DNA of 22,041 nt, taken from positions 1-22,041 of IMG/VR virus record IMGVR_UViG_3300032297_000560. The stretch is one strand, 5' to 3'. Source of the stretch: a virus. Made by a program: the position numbers and the translations under genes. Numbering within the stretch: position 1 is the first letter of the stretch; each line of letters opens with the position of its first letter. Of the stretch, positions 7,529-15,117 are shown piece after piece. The notes beneath the pieces were generated by a model. That model did no database searches. It was not told where the DNA came from and saw only the letters and a list, made by a program, of their open reading frames with translations.

Positions 7529-8287
7529 ATGACTGAAACTGAAAATCACCGCCAAAAAGTTATCGACTATGTACAGGCCATGTTAGGCGCAGGTATGGTA
7601 GATGTAGAGTTAGACCCTATTCACTACAACACAGCGATAGATCGTGCTCTAAATAAATTCCGCCAACGTAGCAGTAACAGCGTTGAAGAAAGTTTTGCAT
7701 TTTTAACACTAGAAGTAGATCAAAATAACTATGTTCTAGCACCAGAAATTGAAAACGTTCGCAAAATTTATCGTCGTAGTATAGGTAGTAGAACAGGTGG
7801 CGGAGACGGTGGCAGTTTGTTTGAACCATTCAACCTAGCCTATGCTAATACATACTTGTTGACCAGCACAAATATGGGCGGTTTAGCCACATATTTTGCG
7901 TTTGCCAGTTATCAAAAGCTAGTAGGTAAAATGTTTGGCAGTGAGATTAATTTTATATTCAATAAAACTTCTAGACTGTTAACCATAGATCAACGCCCAC
8001 GTGGTCCTGAAGAAGTGCTACTTTGGATAGATAATTATAGACCAGATTTTAATCTATTAGAAGATAGATTTGCTGGGCAGTGGTTAAAAGACTATTCATT
8101 GGCCACCTGTAAAATCATGCTAGGCGAAGCACGAGAAAAATTCGCTACAATCGCCAGTCCACAGGGTGGTACTCAATTAAATGGTGCGGCTCTAAAAGCA
8201 GAAGGCAAGGCCGAACTTGATATGCTAGAGCAAGACCTAATCAATTACAAAGAAGGTGGACATCCACTTACATTTGTAATTGGCTAA
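7529..8287 (+). CDS. 13: Neck protein, gp13-like
   Basis: Relative of T4 gp13, the neck protein that with gp14 closes the filled head before tail attachment. Recognisable features are the N-terminal KVIDYVQAMLGAGMVDVEL helix region, DRALNKFRQRSSNSVEESF, the RKIYRRSIG strand, and the C-terminal LEDRFAGQWLKDYSLATCKIMLGEAREKF helix. I chose the ATG at 7529 (252 residues). The frame stays open further upstream to 7421, but that stretch is antisense to gp14, lacks gp13 similarity, and crosses both promoters. T4 gp13 is about 309 residues. The stop is followed by a sigma70-like promoter for the next gene. Confidence 0.85.
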   Translation: MTETENHRQKVIDYVQAMLGAGMVDVELDPIHYNTAIDRALNKFRQRSSNSVEESFAFLTLEVDQNNYVLAPEIENVRKIYRRSIGSRTGGGDGGSLFEPFNLAYANTYLLTSTNMGGLATYFAFASYQKLVGKMFGSEINFIFNKTSRLLTIDQRPRGPEEVLLWIDNYRPDFNLLEDRFAGQWLKDYSLATCKIMLGEAREKFATIASPQGGTQLNGAALKAEGKAELDMLEQDLINYKEGGHPLTFVIG

Positions 8288-8294
8288 AAAATTC

Positions 8295-8323
8295 TTGACA
8301 ACTTAATCTAAATGTAATAAATT
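8295..8323 (+). promoter_or_regulatory. Candidate sigma70-type promoter for the dNMP kinase
   Basis: A perfect TTGACA at 8295-8300 is followed by a 17-base spacer and TAAATT at 8318-8323 (4 of 6 against TATAAT). A better TATAGT at 8323-8328 is five bases too far. This is the only consensus -35 box I noticed in the intergenic gaps, and it precedes the only nucleotide-metabolism gene on the plus strand. Confidence 0.45.
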
Positions 8324-8343
8324 ATAGTATCGCAGGAGATACT

Positions 8344-8976
8344 ATGATAGTAGGTTTTGTTGGATTTATTGGTTCGGGCAAAGATACAGCCGCAGATTAT
8401 TTGGTTAACTTTCACGGATTCCGTAGAGATAGTTTTGCCAATACACTCAAAGATGCTGTGGCAAATGTATTTGGTTGGGACCGCACCTTGCTTGAAGGTC
8501 GTACAGCAGAAGCTCGTGCATGGCGTGAAGAAGTTGATACTTGGTGGGCACAACGACTGAACATGCCTAACCTAACTCCAAGATGGATTCTACAATACTG
8601 GGGTACAGAAGTTTGTCGTCAAGGCTTCCATGATGATATCTGGATCGCCTCAGTAGAAAATAAAATGCGTAAAACCAAAGACAGCATTGTTATCAGTGAT
8701 GTACGATTTCCCAATGAAATTAAGGCCATTCACAACGCAGGCGGTATTGTAATTTGGGTACAACGTGGAGAACTACCTAGCTGGCATATCATGGCAGCCA
8801 AGGCAAATAACGGTGATATATTTGCCGCTGAAAAGCTCAAAGCTCTAGGTGTTCATGCCAGCGAAACTGCCTGGGTTGGCGGCAAGATTGATCACATAAT
8901 TTCTAACAATACCAGCATAGACGGCCTGTATGAGCAGATTAAAAATCTGGTCTCAAATCACCTTGTCGCCACTTAA
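8344..8976 (+). CDS. 1: Deoxynucleoside monophosphate kinase (T4 gp1-like)
   Basis: Predicted to phosphorylate dNMPs, including modified ones in T4, to dNDPs for DNA synthesis. The P-loop GFIGSGKDT is at residues 7-15. The mid-protein signature TPRWILQYWGTEVCR and VISDVRFPNEI is typical of the phage dNMP kinase family. It is 210 residues against about 241 in T4. AGGAG at 8334-8338 lies five bases before the ATG. It sits between virion genes, but a sigma70-like promoter just upstream could allow early expression. The 3' end overlaps the convergent zinc-protein gene by 38 bases. Confidence 0.9.
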   Translation: MIVGFVGFIGSGKDTAADYLVNFHGFRRDSFANTLKDAVANVFGWDRTLLEGRTAEARAWREEVDTWWAQRLNMPNLTPRWILQYWGTEVCRQGFHDDIWIASVENKMRKTKDSIVISDVRFPNEIKAIHNAGGIVIWVQRGELPSWHIMAAKANNGDIFAAEKLKALGVHASETAWVGGKIDHIISNNTSIDGLYEQIKNLVSNHLVAT

Positions 8977-9274
8977 CTCCTTCACGATGTAGGTAGCGTT
9001 GACAATTGGCACAAACAGTTTTAAGATTTGTAGGTCTATTATTTGTTAGATTACCATCAACATAAAAGACATTAAACACTTCGCTGTATTTGCTTTTAAA
9101 TCCGCACTTATCACAAGAGTCTTTTTTCTTATAACCAGCTAAGGCCCACAGTGGCCTTTCTTCTTTACTGCCTCTAGCACAATGATCACACTGTGACCTA
9201 TAAAAAGGTCGGCCCTCTTTATAATAGTTAATAGCTACAGGCCTTTGTTGACAATTTTTACAAAGTTTCCTCAT
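8939..9274 (-). CDS. HNH-fold zinc protein with altered catalytic site
   Basis: 111 residues with four CxxC pairs (C5/C8, C29/C32, C54/C57, C88/C91), enough for two zinc sites. The second half follows the HNH endonuclease pattern: CDKCG, then FNVFYVDGNLTNN, NLKTVCANCQRYLH. In active HNH enzymes the strand before DGN carries Asp-His; here it reads F70-Y71, so the general-base His is missing. Asn84 of the NL motif is kept. It may therefore bind DNA without cutting, or have a changed mechanism. It is convergent with the dNMP kinase (38-base overlap). A GTTAAATA motif and a weak AGGG lie upstream on the minus strand. Confidence 0.72.
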   Translation of the reverse strand: MRKLCKNCQQRPVAINYYKEGRPFYRSQCDHCARGSKEERPLWALAGYKKKDSCDKCGFKSKYSEVFNVFYVDGNLTNNRPTNLKTVCANCQRYLHREGVKWRQGDLRPDF

Positions 9275-9304
9275 TGACTGCCCTTTTTGACCCCTTTTAC
9301 CTAG

Positions 9305-9312
9305 TATTTAAC
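9305..9312 (-). promoter_or_regulatory. Candidate late promoter for the HNH-fold gene (GTTAAATA)
   Basis: The minus-strand motif GTTAAATA ends about 30 bases before the ATG at 9274. The predicted leader of about 25 bases contains AAAAAGGGC as a weak ribosome site, so this belongs to the leadered class. Confidence 0.35.
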
Positions 9313-9334
9313 CTCTGTTTTTTTAGGTGCCGGT

Positions 9335-9342
9335 GCTAAATA
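9335..9342 (+). promoter_or_regulatory. Candidate late promoter for the tail sheath gene (GCTAAATA)
   Basis: GCTAAATA lies 27 bases before the sheath ATG. The strong ribosome site AAGGAG at 9357-9362 lies seven bases before the ATG. This is a leadered late promoter for an abundant virion protein. Confidence 0.55.
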
Positions 9343-9369
9343 TAACAAAGTCCATTAAGGAGATATAGA

Positions 9370-12300
9370 ATGGCTACACTTAGCTCACCAGGCGTATCAG
9401 TTTCAGTAATTGATGAAAGTTTTTACACACCCGCAGCCCCGGGAACTGTTCCTCTAATTTTTGTAGCATCTGCTGCTAATAAAGCAAATGCTTCCGGAAC
9501 CGGAACAGCACAAGGCACACTCAGCGCTAATGCTGGTAATGTTTACGTTATCACAAGTCAACGTGATTTAGCCGACACATTCGGAACACCATTGTTCTAC
9601 ACTGACACCAGTGGCAATGCAGTACACGGCGGCGAATTAAATGAATACGGTCTACAAGCTGCCTACAGTTTGTTAGGCGTAAGTAGCAGAGCTTATATTG
9701 CTAGAGCAGACATCGATCTAGCACAACTTGCTCCCCAGTCTAGTGTACCTACTGGAGATCCTACAGCCGGAACATATTGGATTGACACAGCTAATACCAA
9801 GTTTGGTATTAACGAGTGGAATTCAAGTGGTCAAGGTTCTTTCACAGTTAAGACTCCATTGATCATTAACAATGACAACTATCTAACAGACGCAGATAGC
9901 GGAACACCAGTTGATGCTTTTGGTCAGCAAGGCGATTATGCGATGTTTGTTACATCACAAAACGCAAATCAACTATGGTACAAAACCAGCACCAGCACCA
10001 ATGCTTGGGTTGAAGTTAAACAAGGATTTAACGGTGGTAAGAGTTTAACAATTAGTCCTCACTATCAGTATCCTACATACACAACAGCTACCACAAATGG
10101 CAGTGTATGGGTTAAGACAACTACTCCAGGTCTTGGAGCTAATTGGTCAATCAAATATTACAATGGTTCTACAGAAAGCTGGAACACTGTAAGTGCTAAC
10201 ATCTATGACAGCGTAGAAAAAGCAACAGGTACTATTGATGCCGCAGGTGGCGGTGTTAACATTCCAGTAGGCACATTGTTCATTGATTCTAATATAGAAA
10301 ATTCAACTGGTACAAACTTTACTGCTAACTTTAACGTTTGGAGACGTAACAGCACTTCTCCAACTACAGTGGTATTTGCAGCCAGCACAGCTACAGAAAA
10401 CAATGACAGCACATTCATGGTAAGAGAAACTGTTAAAGGTTCAAGTGTTTGGAGTGCAGGTGTTGAAGTAGTTGTTCAAGGTTCTCCTACAATTCCTGTT
10501 GCTCAACGAATTCCAGCGGCTCTAAGTGCTGCCGGACTAGCCAACGTTACTGCTACCTATGATGCTGCCGCAGGCACATTGACGTTCAGACACGCTCTAG
10601 GCGGTGACTTTGAATTAATGGACGGTGATAATACTCCGTTAGATGTATCTGTAGATGCTACTGCTGCCTATCCAGGATGGACGGCTTATAATCCAGTTGC
10701 TAAAACAGGTACACCAGGAGTAAATGCTGCCCCAACTAATGACAACGGTTATGAGTGGTTGATCAGTAACTGGAGACCATTGGTATATGTAGCACAAGCT
10801 TCTGCACCATACACTACTCCTGCAGATGGTTCATACTGGTACAGCTCTGTCCTTGACGCCGATGTTATGATCAATGACGGCACACATTGGAGAGGTTACA
10901 GACAGTTCTATCCAGCTACAGACGTAAATGGTCCTATCATTGCTGCCACTGAGCCTACAGCACAGAGCACAGGTGGTGCATTGGTAACAGGTGATATTTG
11001 GGTCAGCACAGCTAACATGGAAATGTATGGTAAAGAAATTTATACCTACAACGGTGTTACCAGCAAGTGGGAACTACAAGATGTAACAGATCAAACAACA
11101 CCAACAGGTTGGTTGTTTGCTGATGCACGTTGGGGTGCTTCAGGTCAGGCTCAAAGTCCTGCTACAATTACAGCACTATTAACCAGTGATTATGTAGACC
11201 CAGATTGTCCTGATCCTGCTTTATACCCACGTGGTATGAAACTATGGAACACACGTCGCAGTGGCTACAACGTCAAGCGTTATGTTGCTGGTCACATCAA
11301 CATCAGTGCTAACAGTGGTGCTAACCTACGCTACACAATCGACGGTTCAGACGTTATGAACCAAGTTGGCAGCGAATACTTTGCTGATCGTTGGGTAACA
11401 TTCAATGGTACCAATGAAGATGGCAGTGGTAAGTTTGGCCGTCACGCACAGCGTGGTCAAGTTGTTGCCGCAATGAAAGCTATGATTGATACAAATGCCG
11501 CTATCCGTGATACAGATACATTGGTATTCAACCTAATTGCTGCTCCTGGTTATCCAGAAGCAATTGCAAACATGGTTTCATTCAATACCGATCGTGGTCA
11601 AACAGCGTTTGTAGTCGGTGATACACCATTCCGTTTACAGCCAACTGGCACTACATTAACGGCCTGGGGTAACAACACAGCCAATGCCTTTGACAACGGT
11701 GACGATGGAGCAGTAAGCTATGACAATTATATGGCTATGTTCTATCCAAGTGGTTTCACTAATGACAACACAGGTAATAACATTGTTGTTCCTCCAAGTC
11801 ACATGATGTTACGTACAATCGTTAACAGCGATGCTAAGAGCTATCAATGGTTTGCTCCAGCAGGTACACGTCGTGGTGGTGTTGACAATGCTACCAGCGT
11901 TGGATACATTGACAGTGCATCCGGCGAGTTTAAAACAGCAAGTCTACACCAAAGTCTTCGCGATGTACTACAAAGCGTAAACGTTAACCCAATCGCAACT
12001 CTACCAGGAGTTGGAATTGTAAACTTTGGTCAAAAAACTAGAGCTCCGAACGCTAGTGCTTTAGATCGTATTAATGTAGCCCGTCTAGTAGCTTATCTAC
12101 GTAGACAGTTATCAATACTTGCTAAACCATATTTGTTTGAGCCAAACGATGCGCAGACACGCAGAGAAATTAAAGCAGCCACAGACAGCCTATTACTAGA
12201 GTTAGTAGGTCAACGTGCTCTATATGACTTCTTAGTAGTCTGCGACACAAGCAACAATACACCAGCTAGAATTGATCGTTCTGAGCTATGGTTAGACATT

Positions 12301-12384
12301 GCTATTGAACCAGTTAAGGCAGTAGAGTTTATCTACATTCCTTTGAGAATTAAAAATACTGGTGATATTGCAGCCGGACTATAA
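9370..12384 (+). CDS. 18: Contractile tail sheath protein, gp18-like
   Basis: Forms the contractile sheath around the tail tube. The N-terminus (MATLSSPGVSVSVIDESFYTPAAPGTVPLIFVASAANKANA) and the C-terminal third (DALVFNLIAAPGYPEA-like DTLVFNLIAAPGYPEA, then LNVARLVAYLRRQ-like INVARLVAYLRRQ, then KAVEFIYIPLRI) are typical of T4-type sheaths. It is 1004 residues against 659 in T4. The extra length lies roughly between residues 120 and 600 and contains five short W-rich units of the form G[TDS]xW/A..., starting near residues 134, 188, 244, 487 and 541. These should be in the outward-facing protrusion domains. It has a strong AAGGAG site and is followed 31 bases later by the tube gene. Confidence 0.95.
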   Translation: MATLSSPGVSVSVIDESFYTPAAPGTVPLIFVASAANKANASGTGTAQGTLSANAGNVYVITSQRDLADTFGTPLFYTDTSGNAVHGGELNEYGLQAAYSLLGVSSRAYIARADIDLAQLAPQSSVPTGDPTAGTYWIDTANTKFGINEWNSSGQGSFTVKTPLIINNDNYLTDADSGTPVDAFGQQGDYAMFVTSQNANQLWYKTSTSTNAWVEVKQGFNGGKSLTISPHYQYPTYTTATTNGSVWVKTTTPGLGANWSIKYYNGSTESWNTVSANIYDSVEKATGTIDAAGGGVNIPVGTLFIDSNIENSTGTNFTANFNVWRRNSTSPTTVVFAASTATENNDSTFMVRETVKGSSVWSAGVEVVVQGSPTIPVAQRIPAALSAAGLANVTATYDAAAGTLTFRHALGGDFELMDGDNTPLDVSVDATAAYPGWTAYNPVAKTGTPGVNAAPTNDNGYEWLISNWRPLVYVAQASAPYTTPADGSYWYSSVLDADVMINDGTHWRGYRQFYPATDVNGPIIAATEPTAQSTGGALVTGDIWVSTANMEMYGKEIYTYNGVTSKWELQDVTDQTTPTGWLFADARWGASGQAQSPATITALLTSDYVDPDCPDPALYPRGMKLWNTRRSGYNVKRYVAGHINISANSGANLRYTIDGSDVMNQVGSEYFADRWVTFNGTNEDGSGKFGRHAQRGQVVAAMKAMIDTNAAIRDTDTLVFNLIAAPGYPEAIANMVSFNTDRGQTAFVVGDTPFRLQPTGTTLTAWGNNTANAFDNGDDGAVSYDNYMAMFYPSGFTNDNTGNNIVVPPSHMMLRTIVNSDAKSYQWFAPAGTRRGGVDNATSVGYIDSASGEFKTASLHQSLRDVLQSVNVNPIATLPGVGIVNFGQKTRAPNASALDRINVARLVAYLRRQLSILAKPYLFEPNDAQTRREIKAATDSLLLELVGQRALYDFLVVCDTSNNTPARIDRSELWLDIAIEPVKAVEFIYIPLRIKNTGDIAAGL

Positions 12385-12385
12385 T

Positions 12386-12393
12386 GGTAAATA
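12386..12393 (+). promoter_or_regulatory. Candidate late promoter for the tail tube gene (GGTAAATA)
   Basis: GGTAAATA begins two bases after the sheath stop and ends 22 bases before the tube ATG. AAGGAG at 12402-12407 provides the ribosome site. It would allow the tube to be made in excess, independent of sheath read-through. Confidence 0.45.
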
Positions 12394-12415
12394 TACAGAA
12401 TAAGGAGCATTACAC

Positions 12416-13048
12416 ATGCCAATCTCAAGTTTAAACAGATTTACAGTTCCGCTGTCAACAAACCAGAGTGCATCAACTCAAGGTTTGTTGATGCCAAAGC
12501 TCAAGTATCGCTTCCGCGTTACTTTAGAGAACTTTGGCGTAGCTGGAACACCTACAACAGAAATGACCAAGCAGGTAATGAACGTTACAAGACCGGATAT
12601 TACTTTCACAGAAATACCAATTCACGTTTATAACAGCACTATCAAGTTATTAGGCAAGCACAGTTTCGGTGATGCTAAGTTATCTTTACGTGATGATGTA
12701 ACCGGTGCAGTAAGTAAGAAAGTTGCTGAACAACTACAGAAACAATTTGACTTCTTTGAGCAAAGCGGTTCTGCTAGTGGTATTGACTATAAGTTCACTA
12801 TGTTAGTAGAAATTTTAGATGGCGGCAACGGTGCATACGAGCCAGCAACATTAGAAACTTTTGAGTTTTTAGGTTGTTTTGTCAAGCAAGCTACATACAG
12901 TAACGTAGATTATTCTAGCAACGAGCCTGTATCAGTTGATCTATCAATTGCCTACGATAACGCAATCCAGCTAACAAGCCCAGGCGGTGAAGTAAGCGGC
13001 CTAGGACAAGCAGTAGGACGTACAATCCGTACATTAGCTACTGGTTAA
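12416..13048 (+). CDS. 19: Tail tube protein, gp19-like
   Basis: Builds the inner tube through which DNA passes. 210 residues against 163 in T4. The layout fits the family: LKYRFRVTLENFG strand near residue 30, NVTRPDITFTEIPIHVYNSTIKLLGKHSFGDAKLSLRDDV in the middle (the LP/T-E-x-x-x-Y-N-S segment), a helix (VAEQLQKQFDFFEQ), and the final EFLGCFVKQATYSNVDYSSNEPVSVDLSIAYDNA strand pair. It directly follows the sheath gene, as in T4, has its own AAGGAG site, and is followed by a strong terminator. Confidence 0.93.
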   Translation: MPISSLNRFTVPLSTNQSASTQGLLMPKLKYRFRVTLENFGVAGTPTTEMTKQVMNVTRPDITFTEIPIHVYNSTIKLLGKHSFGDAKLSLRDDVTGAVSKKVAEQLQKQFDFFEQSGSASGIDYKFTMLVEILDGGNGAYEPATLETFEFLGCFVKQATYSNVDYSSNEPVSVDLSIAYDNAIQLTSPGGEVSGLGQAVGRTIRTLATG

Positions 13049-13065
13049 TATTAATTATCACTGAC

Positions 13066-13095
13066 AAAAAGCCTGGCTTAAAACCAGGCTTTTTT
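13066..13095 (+). terminator. Rho-independent terminator after the tail tube gene
   Basis: Stem AAAAAGCCTGG / CCAGGCTTTTT with loop CTTAAAA, followed directly by T residues. It ends the sheath-tube transcription unit. The promoter of the next gene begins six bases after the stem-tail. Confidence 0.9.
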
Positions 13096-13100
13096 ATTTG

Positions 13101-13108
13101 ACTAAATA
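13101..13108 (+). promoter_or_regulatory. Candidate late promoter of the leaderless class (ACTAAATA)
   Basis: ACTAAATA ends five bases before the ATG at 13114, so a start six bases after the motif is the A of ATG. The region upstream is a terminator, so this gene needs a new promoter, and no Shine-Dalgarno sequence fits between motif and ATG. Confidence 0.6.
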
Positions 13109-13113
13109 TTACT

Positions 13114-14292
13114 ATGAGTAATGCCTTTACAAATTTTCTTGGTTCAGTGGGTTCGGGTCTGTTTTCTGCTGAGGGTGACCTGCGTGACTATCAACATGCC
13201 AGCAGACTTTACGTACAGAATAACTATGCCAGAGCGCCCAAAGCAGGCTTCATGTTTTTTGTGGCATTTACTCTTGATGAAAAAAATATTTTAAATCAAA
13301 AGTGGAGAGAAAAAGGTCTCAGAGATTTTGGATACCTAGTTAAAAGATGTGACCTTCCTAAATTTACAATTAAAACAGAAACACTTAATCAATACAATAG
13401 AAAAACAGTGGTTCAAACTGGTCTAAACTATGCTCCTATTAGCATGGAGTTCCATGATGATAACAGCAACATCACTCGAGGCTTCTGGGAAAATTATCTC
13501 AAATATTATTATGTGGACAGCATCTACGGTGACAAGAAAAAAGCCCGAGGCACATTATCTCGACAGATGGAAACTCCTGACTCGTTTGGTGATACCAAGT
13601 ACGGAAGTAAAAACTACGATTACGGTTTTAACAATTATCAATCAACTCCATTAATTAAAAAAATTGACATCTATGTCTTACATAAAAAACGTTTCAGCCA
13701 ATTTACACTAGTCAACCCTTTGATATCAGAGTGTGCATTTGATTCATTGGATCAAAGTGAAGGCAGTAAAATACTAGGCATTAAAATGAATGTGGCCTAT
13801 GAAGCAGTATTGTTTAGTGCAGGAAAAATAAGAAAAGGACGTAGTCCAGAAGGATTAACAGAAGCCTACTATGACGTATCCCCGAGTCCGCTAACTGCCG
13901 GCGGACTTGCTTCGAATCAATTGTTTGGTGCCGGCGGAGTGCTCAACGGGCTTGATGAAATCTTCGGCGAAGAAGGTGATTTTGAAGAAGCCAGTACTCC
14001 ATTAGATTATCTTGGTCTAGCATTGAGAGGTGCAAACATAGCTAAGAGCATTGGGCAAATGTCCAAAGCAGGATTGAAACAAGAAGGCTATAGCATATTA
14101 ACAGGCGTCTTAGGAAACATAGCTGCCAGCGGCAATCAACCGGGCAGTCCTCGAAGTGTGATCAATGAAGGATTGACTAGTGCAGGGCGAGTTGGAGTTA
14201 ATTTATTTTCCAGCAGTAACTCCGGTGTTAATAACACTATAACTGGCAAACCTTCAAACTTAACAGGCCGCGGCGGCCTAGGTGGTATATAA
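13114..14292 (+). CDS. Tail-tube-fold baseplate protein, possibly gp54-like
   Basis: 392 residues. Residues 40-240 have the pattern of the tube-protein fold shared by gp19 and gp54: a strand GFMFFVAFTLDE, then LPKFTIKTETLNQYNRKTVVQTGLNYAPISMEFHDD, a W/Y-rich helix (FWENYLKYYY), a strand KKIDIYVLHK, and FTLVNPLISECAFDSLDQSEG ending in MNVAYEAVLF. The remaining C-terminal part is G/S-rich and helix-prone. In T4, gp54 starts tube assembly on the baseplate and has this fold. The position after the tube gene agrees. Gp48 or another tube-fold protein cannot be excluded. The stop overlaps the next ATG as TAATG. Confidence 0.6.
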   Translation: MSNAFTNFLGSVGSGLFSAEGDLRDYQHASRLYVQNNYARAPKAGFMFFVAFTLDEKNILNQKWREKGLRDFGYLVKRCDLPKFTIKTETLNQYNRKTVVQTGLNYAPISMEFHDDNSNITRGFWENYLKYYYVDSIYGDKKKARGTLSRQMETPDSFGDTKYGSKNYDYGFNNYQSTPLIKKIDIYVLHKKRFSQFTLVNPLISECAFDSLDQSEGSKILGIKMNVAYEAVLFSAGKIRKGRSPEGLTEAYYDVSPSPLTAGGLASNQLFGAGGVLNGLDEIFGEEGDFEEASTPLDYLGLALRGANIAKSIGQMSKAGLKQEGYSILTGVLGNIAASGNQPGSPRSVINEGLTSAGRVGVNLFSSSNSGVNNTITGKPSNLTGRGGLGGI

Positions 14293-14669
14293 TGTCAACT
14301 AATATCTACAGCAATTTACCCTTACCAAGTGCAAACACAACTAATAAAACAGTGGCAGTATTTGACAGTTATTACACAGCACCGTTAGAATTAGATGCCA
14401 GTACATTTGATGCTATCAAAGGATTTTTTTCTAGTAGGAATTTCGGAGACGTATCTGCCGAAGCCATTGCTGTACTATTAATCAAACAGGCTAAAAAAGA
14501 TAATCTCAATCCTATGTCTTTGTTAGACACCCTCAAAGGATTAGATAGCATAGACCTCAGTGCATTGGTAGCAGAAATTATGAATTATAATAGATTGAAG
14601 ACCAGCTTTTTAGGTTATGCTACAAAATTCACTCCACACAATGAAATTGTAAGAAACATCTTGCCATGA
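14292..14669 (+). CDS. Small conserved structural-type protein, function unknown
   Basis: 125 residues. After a short variable N-terminus it reads VFDSYYTAPLELDASTFDAIKGFFSSRNFG, then a helical domain (AEAIAVLLIKQAKKDNLNPMSLLDTLKGLDSIDLSALVAEIMNYNRLKTSFLGYA). I recall similar proteins in T4-like aquatic phages without an assigned role. It is coupled to both neighbours: its ATG overlaps the stop of the tube-fold gene (TAATG), and its TGA overlaps the gp4 ATG (ATGA). The fixed place between a baseplate-type gene and gp4 suggests a virion assembly role. In T4 the baseplate wedge gene 53 is next to gene 4, but I see no clear gp53 similarity. Confidence 0.75.
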   Translation: MSTNIYSNLPLPSANTTNKTVAVFDSYYTAPLELDASTFDAIKGFFSSRNFGDVSAEAIAVLLIKQAKKDNLNPMSLLDTLKGLDSIDLSALVAEIMNYNRLKTSFLGYATKFTPHNEIVRNILP

Positions 14670-15109
14670 GTCTAAAGTTTGCCAAAGACAGATTTGTAAT
14701 TAAAAATCCTGAAAAATATGTCGGGGCAAGAGATCCAATTTATAGAAGCAGTTGGGAACAGACATTTATGTTGTTCTGTGATAATAACCCAGCTATTCAA
14801 CAGTGGAGCAGTGAGCCTTTAAAGATTCCTTATAGGGATCCACTCACAGGCAAACAAACAGTTTATGTACCTGATTTTTTAATCATGTACACAGATCGAA
14901 ATAGCAAAAAACACGTTGAGCTTATTGAGATTAAACCAGCTAGTCAAATGCTTGTAGAAAAAGTTGGTAAAAATCCCTACAATCAAGCACAGTTTGTAAA
15001 GAATCAAGCCAAGTGGCAGGCGGCCAATGAATGGTGCAAGCAACAGGGGATCAAATTTAGAGTAATCAACGAGCACGACATTTTTCATAATGGTAGTAAG
15101 AAAAAATAA
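14666..15109 (+). CDS. 4: Head completion protein, gp4-like nuclease
   Basis: Relative of T4 gp4 (head completion, also called gene 50/4), needed to make packaged heads ready to accept tails. The matching order is NPEKYVG, YRSSWEQTFMLFCD, WSSEPLKIPYRDP, VPDFLI, VELIEIKPA, and KWQAANEWC...GIKFRVI. These include the residues of a TnsA/PD-(D/E)XK-like nuclease: E31 in SSWE, D70 in PDF, E88 and K90 in EIK. 147 residues, about the T4 length. Its start overlaps the previous stop as ATGA. The nuclease may trim DNA ends at the portal; that role is inferred. Confidence 0.88.
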   Translation: MSLKFAKDRFVIKNPEKYVGARDPIYRSSWEQTFMLFCDNNPAIQQWSSEPLKIPYRDPLTGKQTVYVPDFLIMYTDRNSKKHVELIEIKPASQMLVEKVGKNPYNQAQFVKNQAKWQAANEWCKQQGIKFRVINEHDIFHNGSKKK

Positions 15110-15117
15110 GTAATAAT

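Noticed and set aside
8323-8328. TATAGT as the -10 box paired with TTGACA at 8295
   Set aside because: Spacer would be 22 bases, too long for sigma70; TAAATT with a 17-base spacer is the better pairing.
13114-14292. Assignment of the 392-residue protein as gp48 (tube cap)
   Set aside because: No region follows the T4 gp48 order of segments; the tube-like strand pattern is nearer gp54/gp19, so only a gp54-like call is offered.
14292-14669. Assignment of the 125-residue protein as baseplate wedge gp53
   Set aside because: Only its position next to gene 4 suggests this; no sequence similarity to gp53 is visible.
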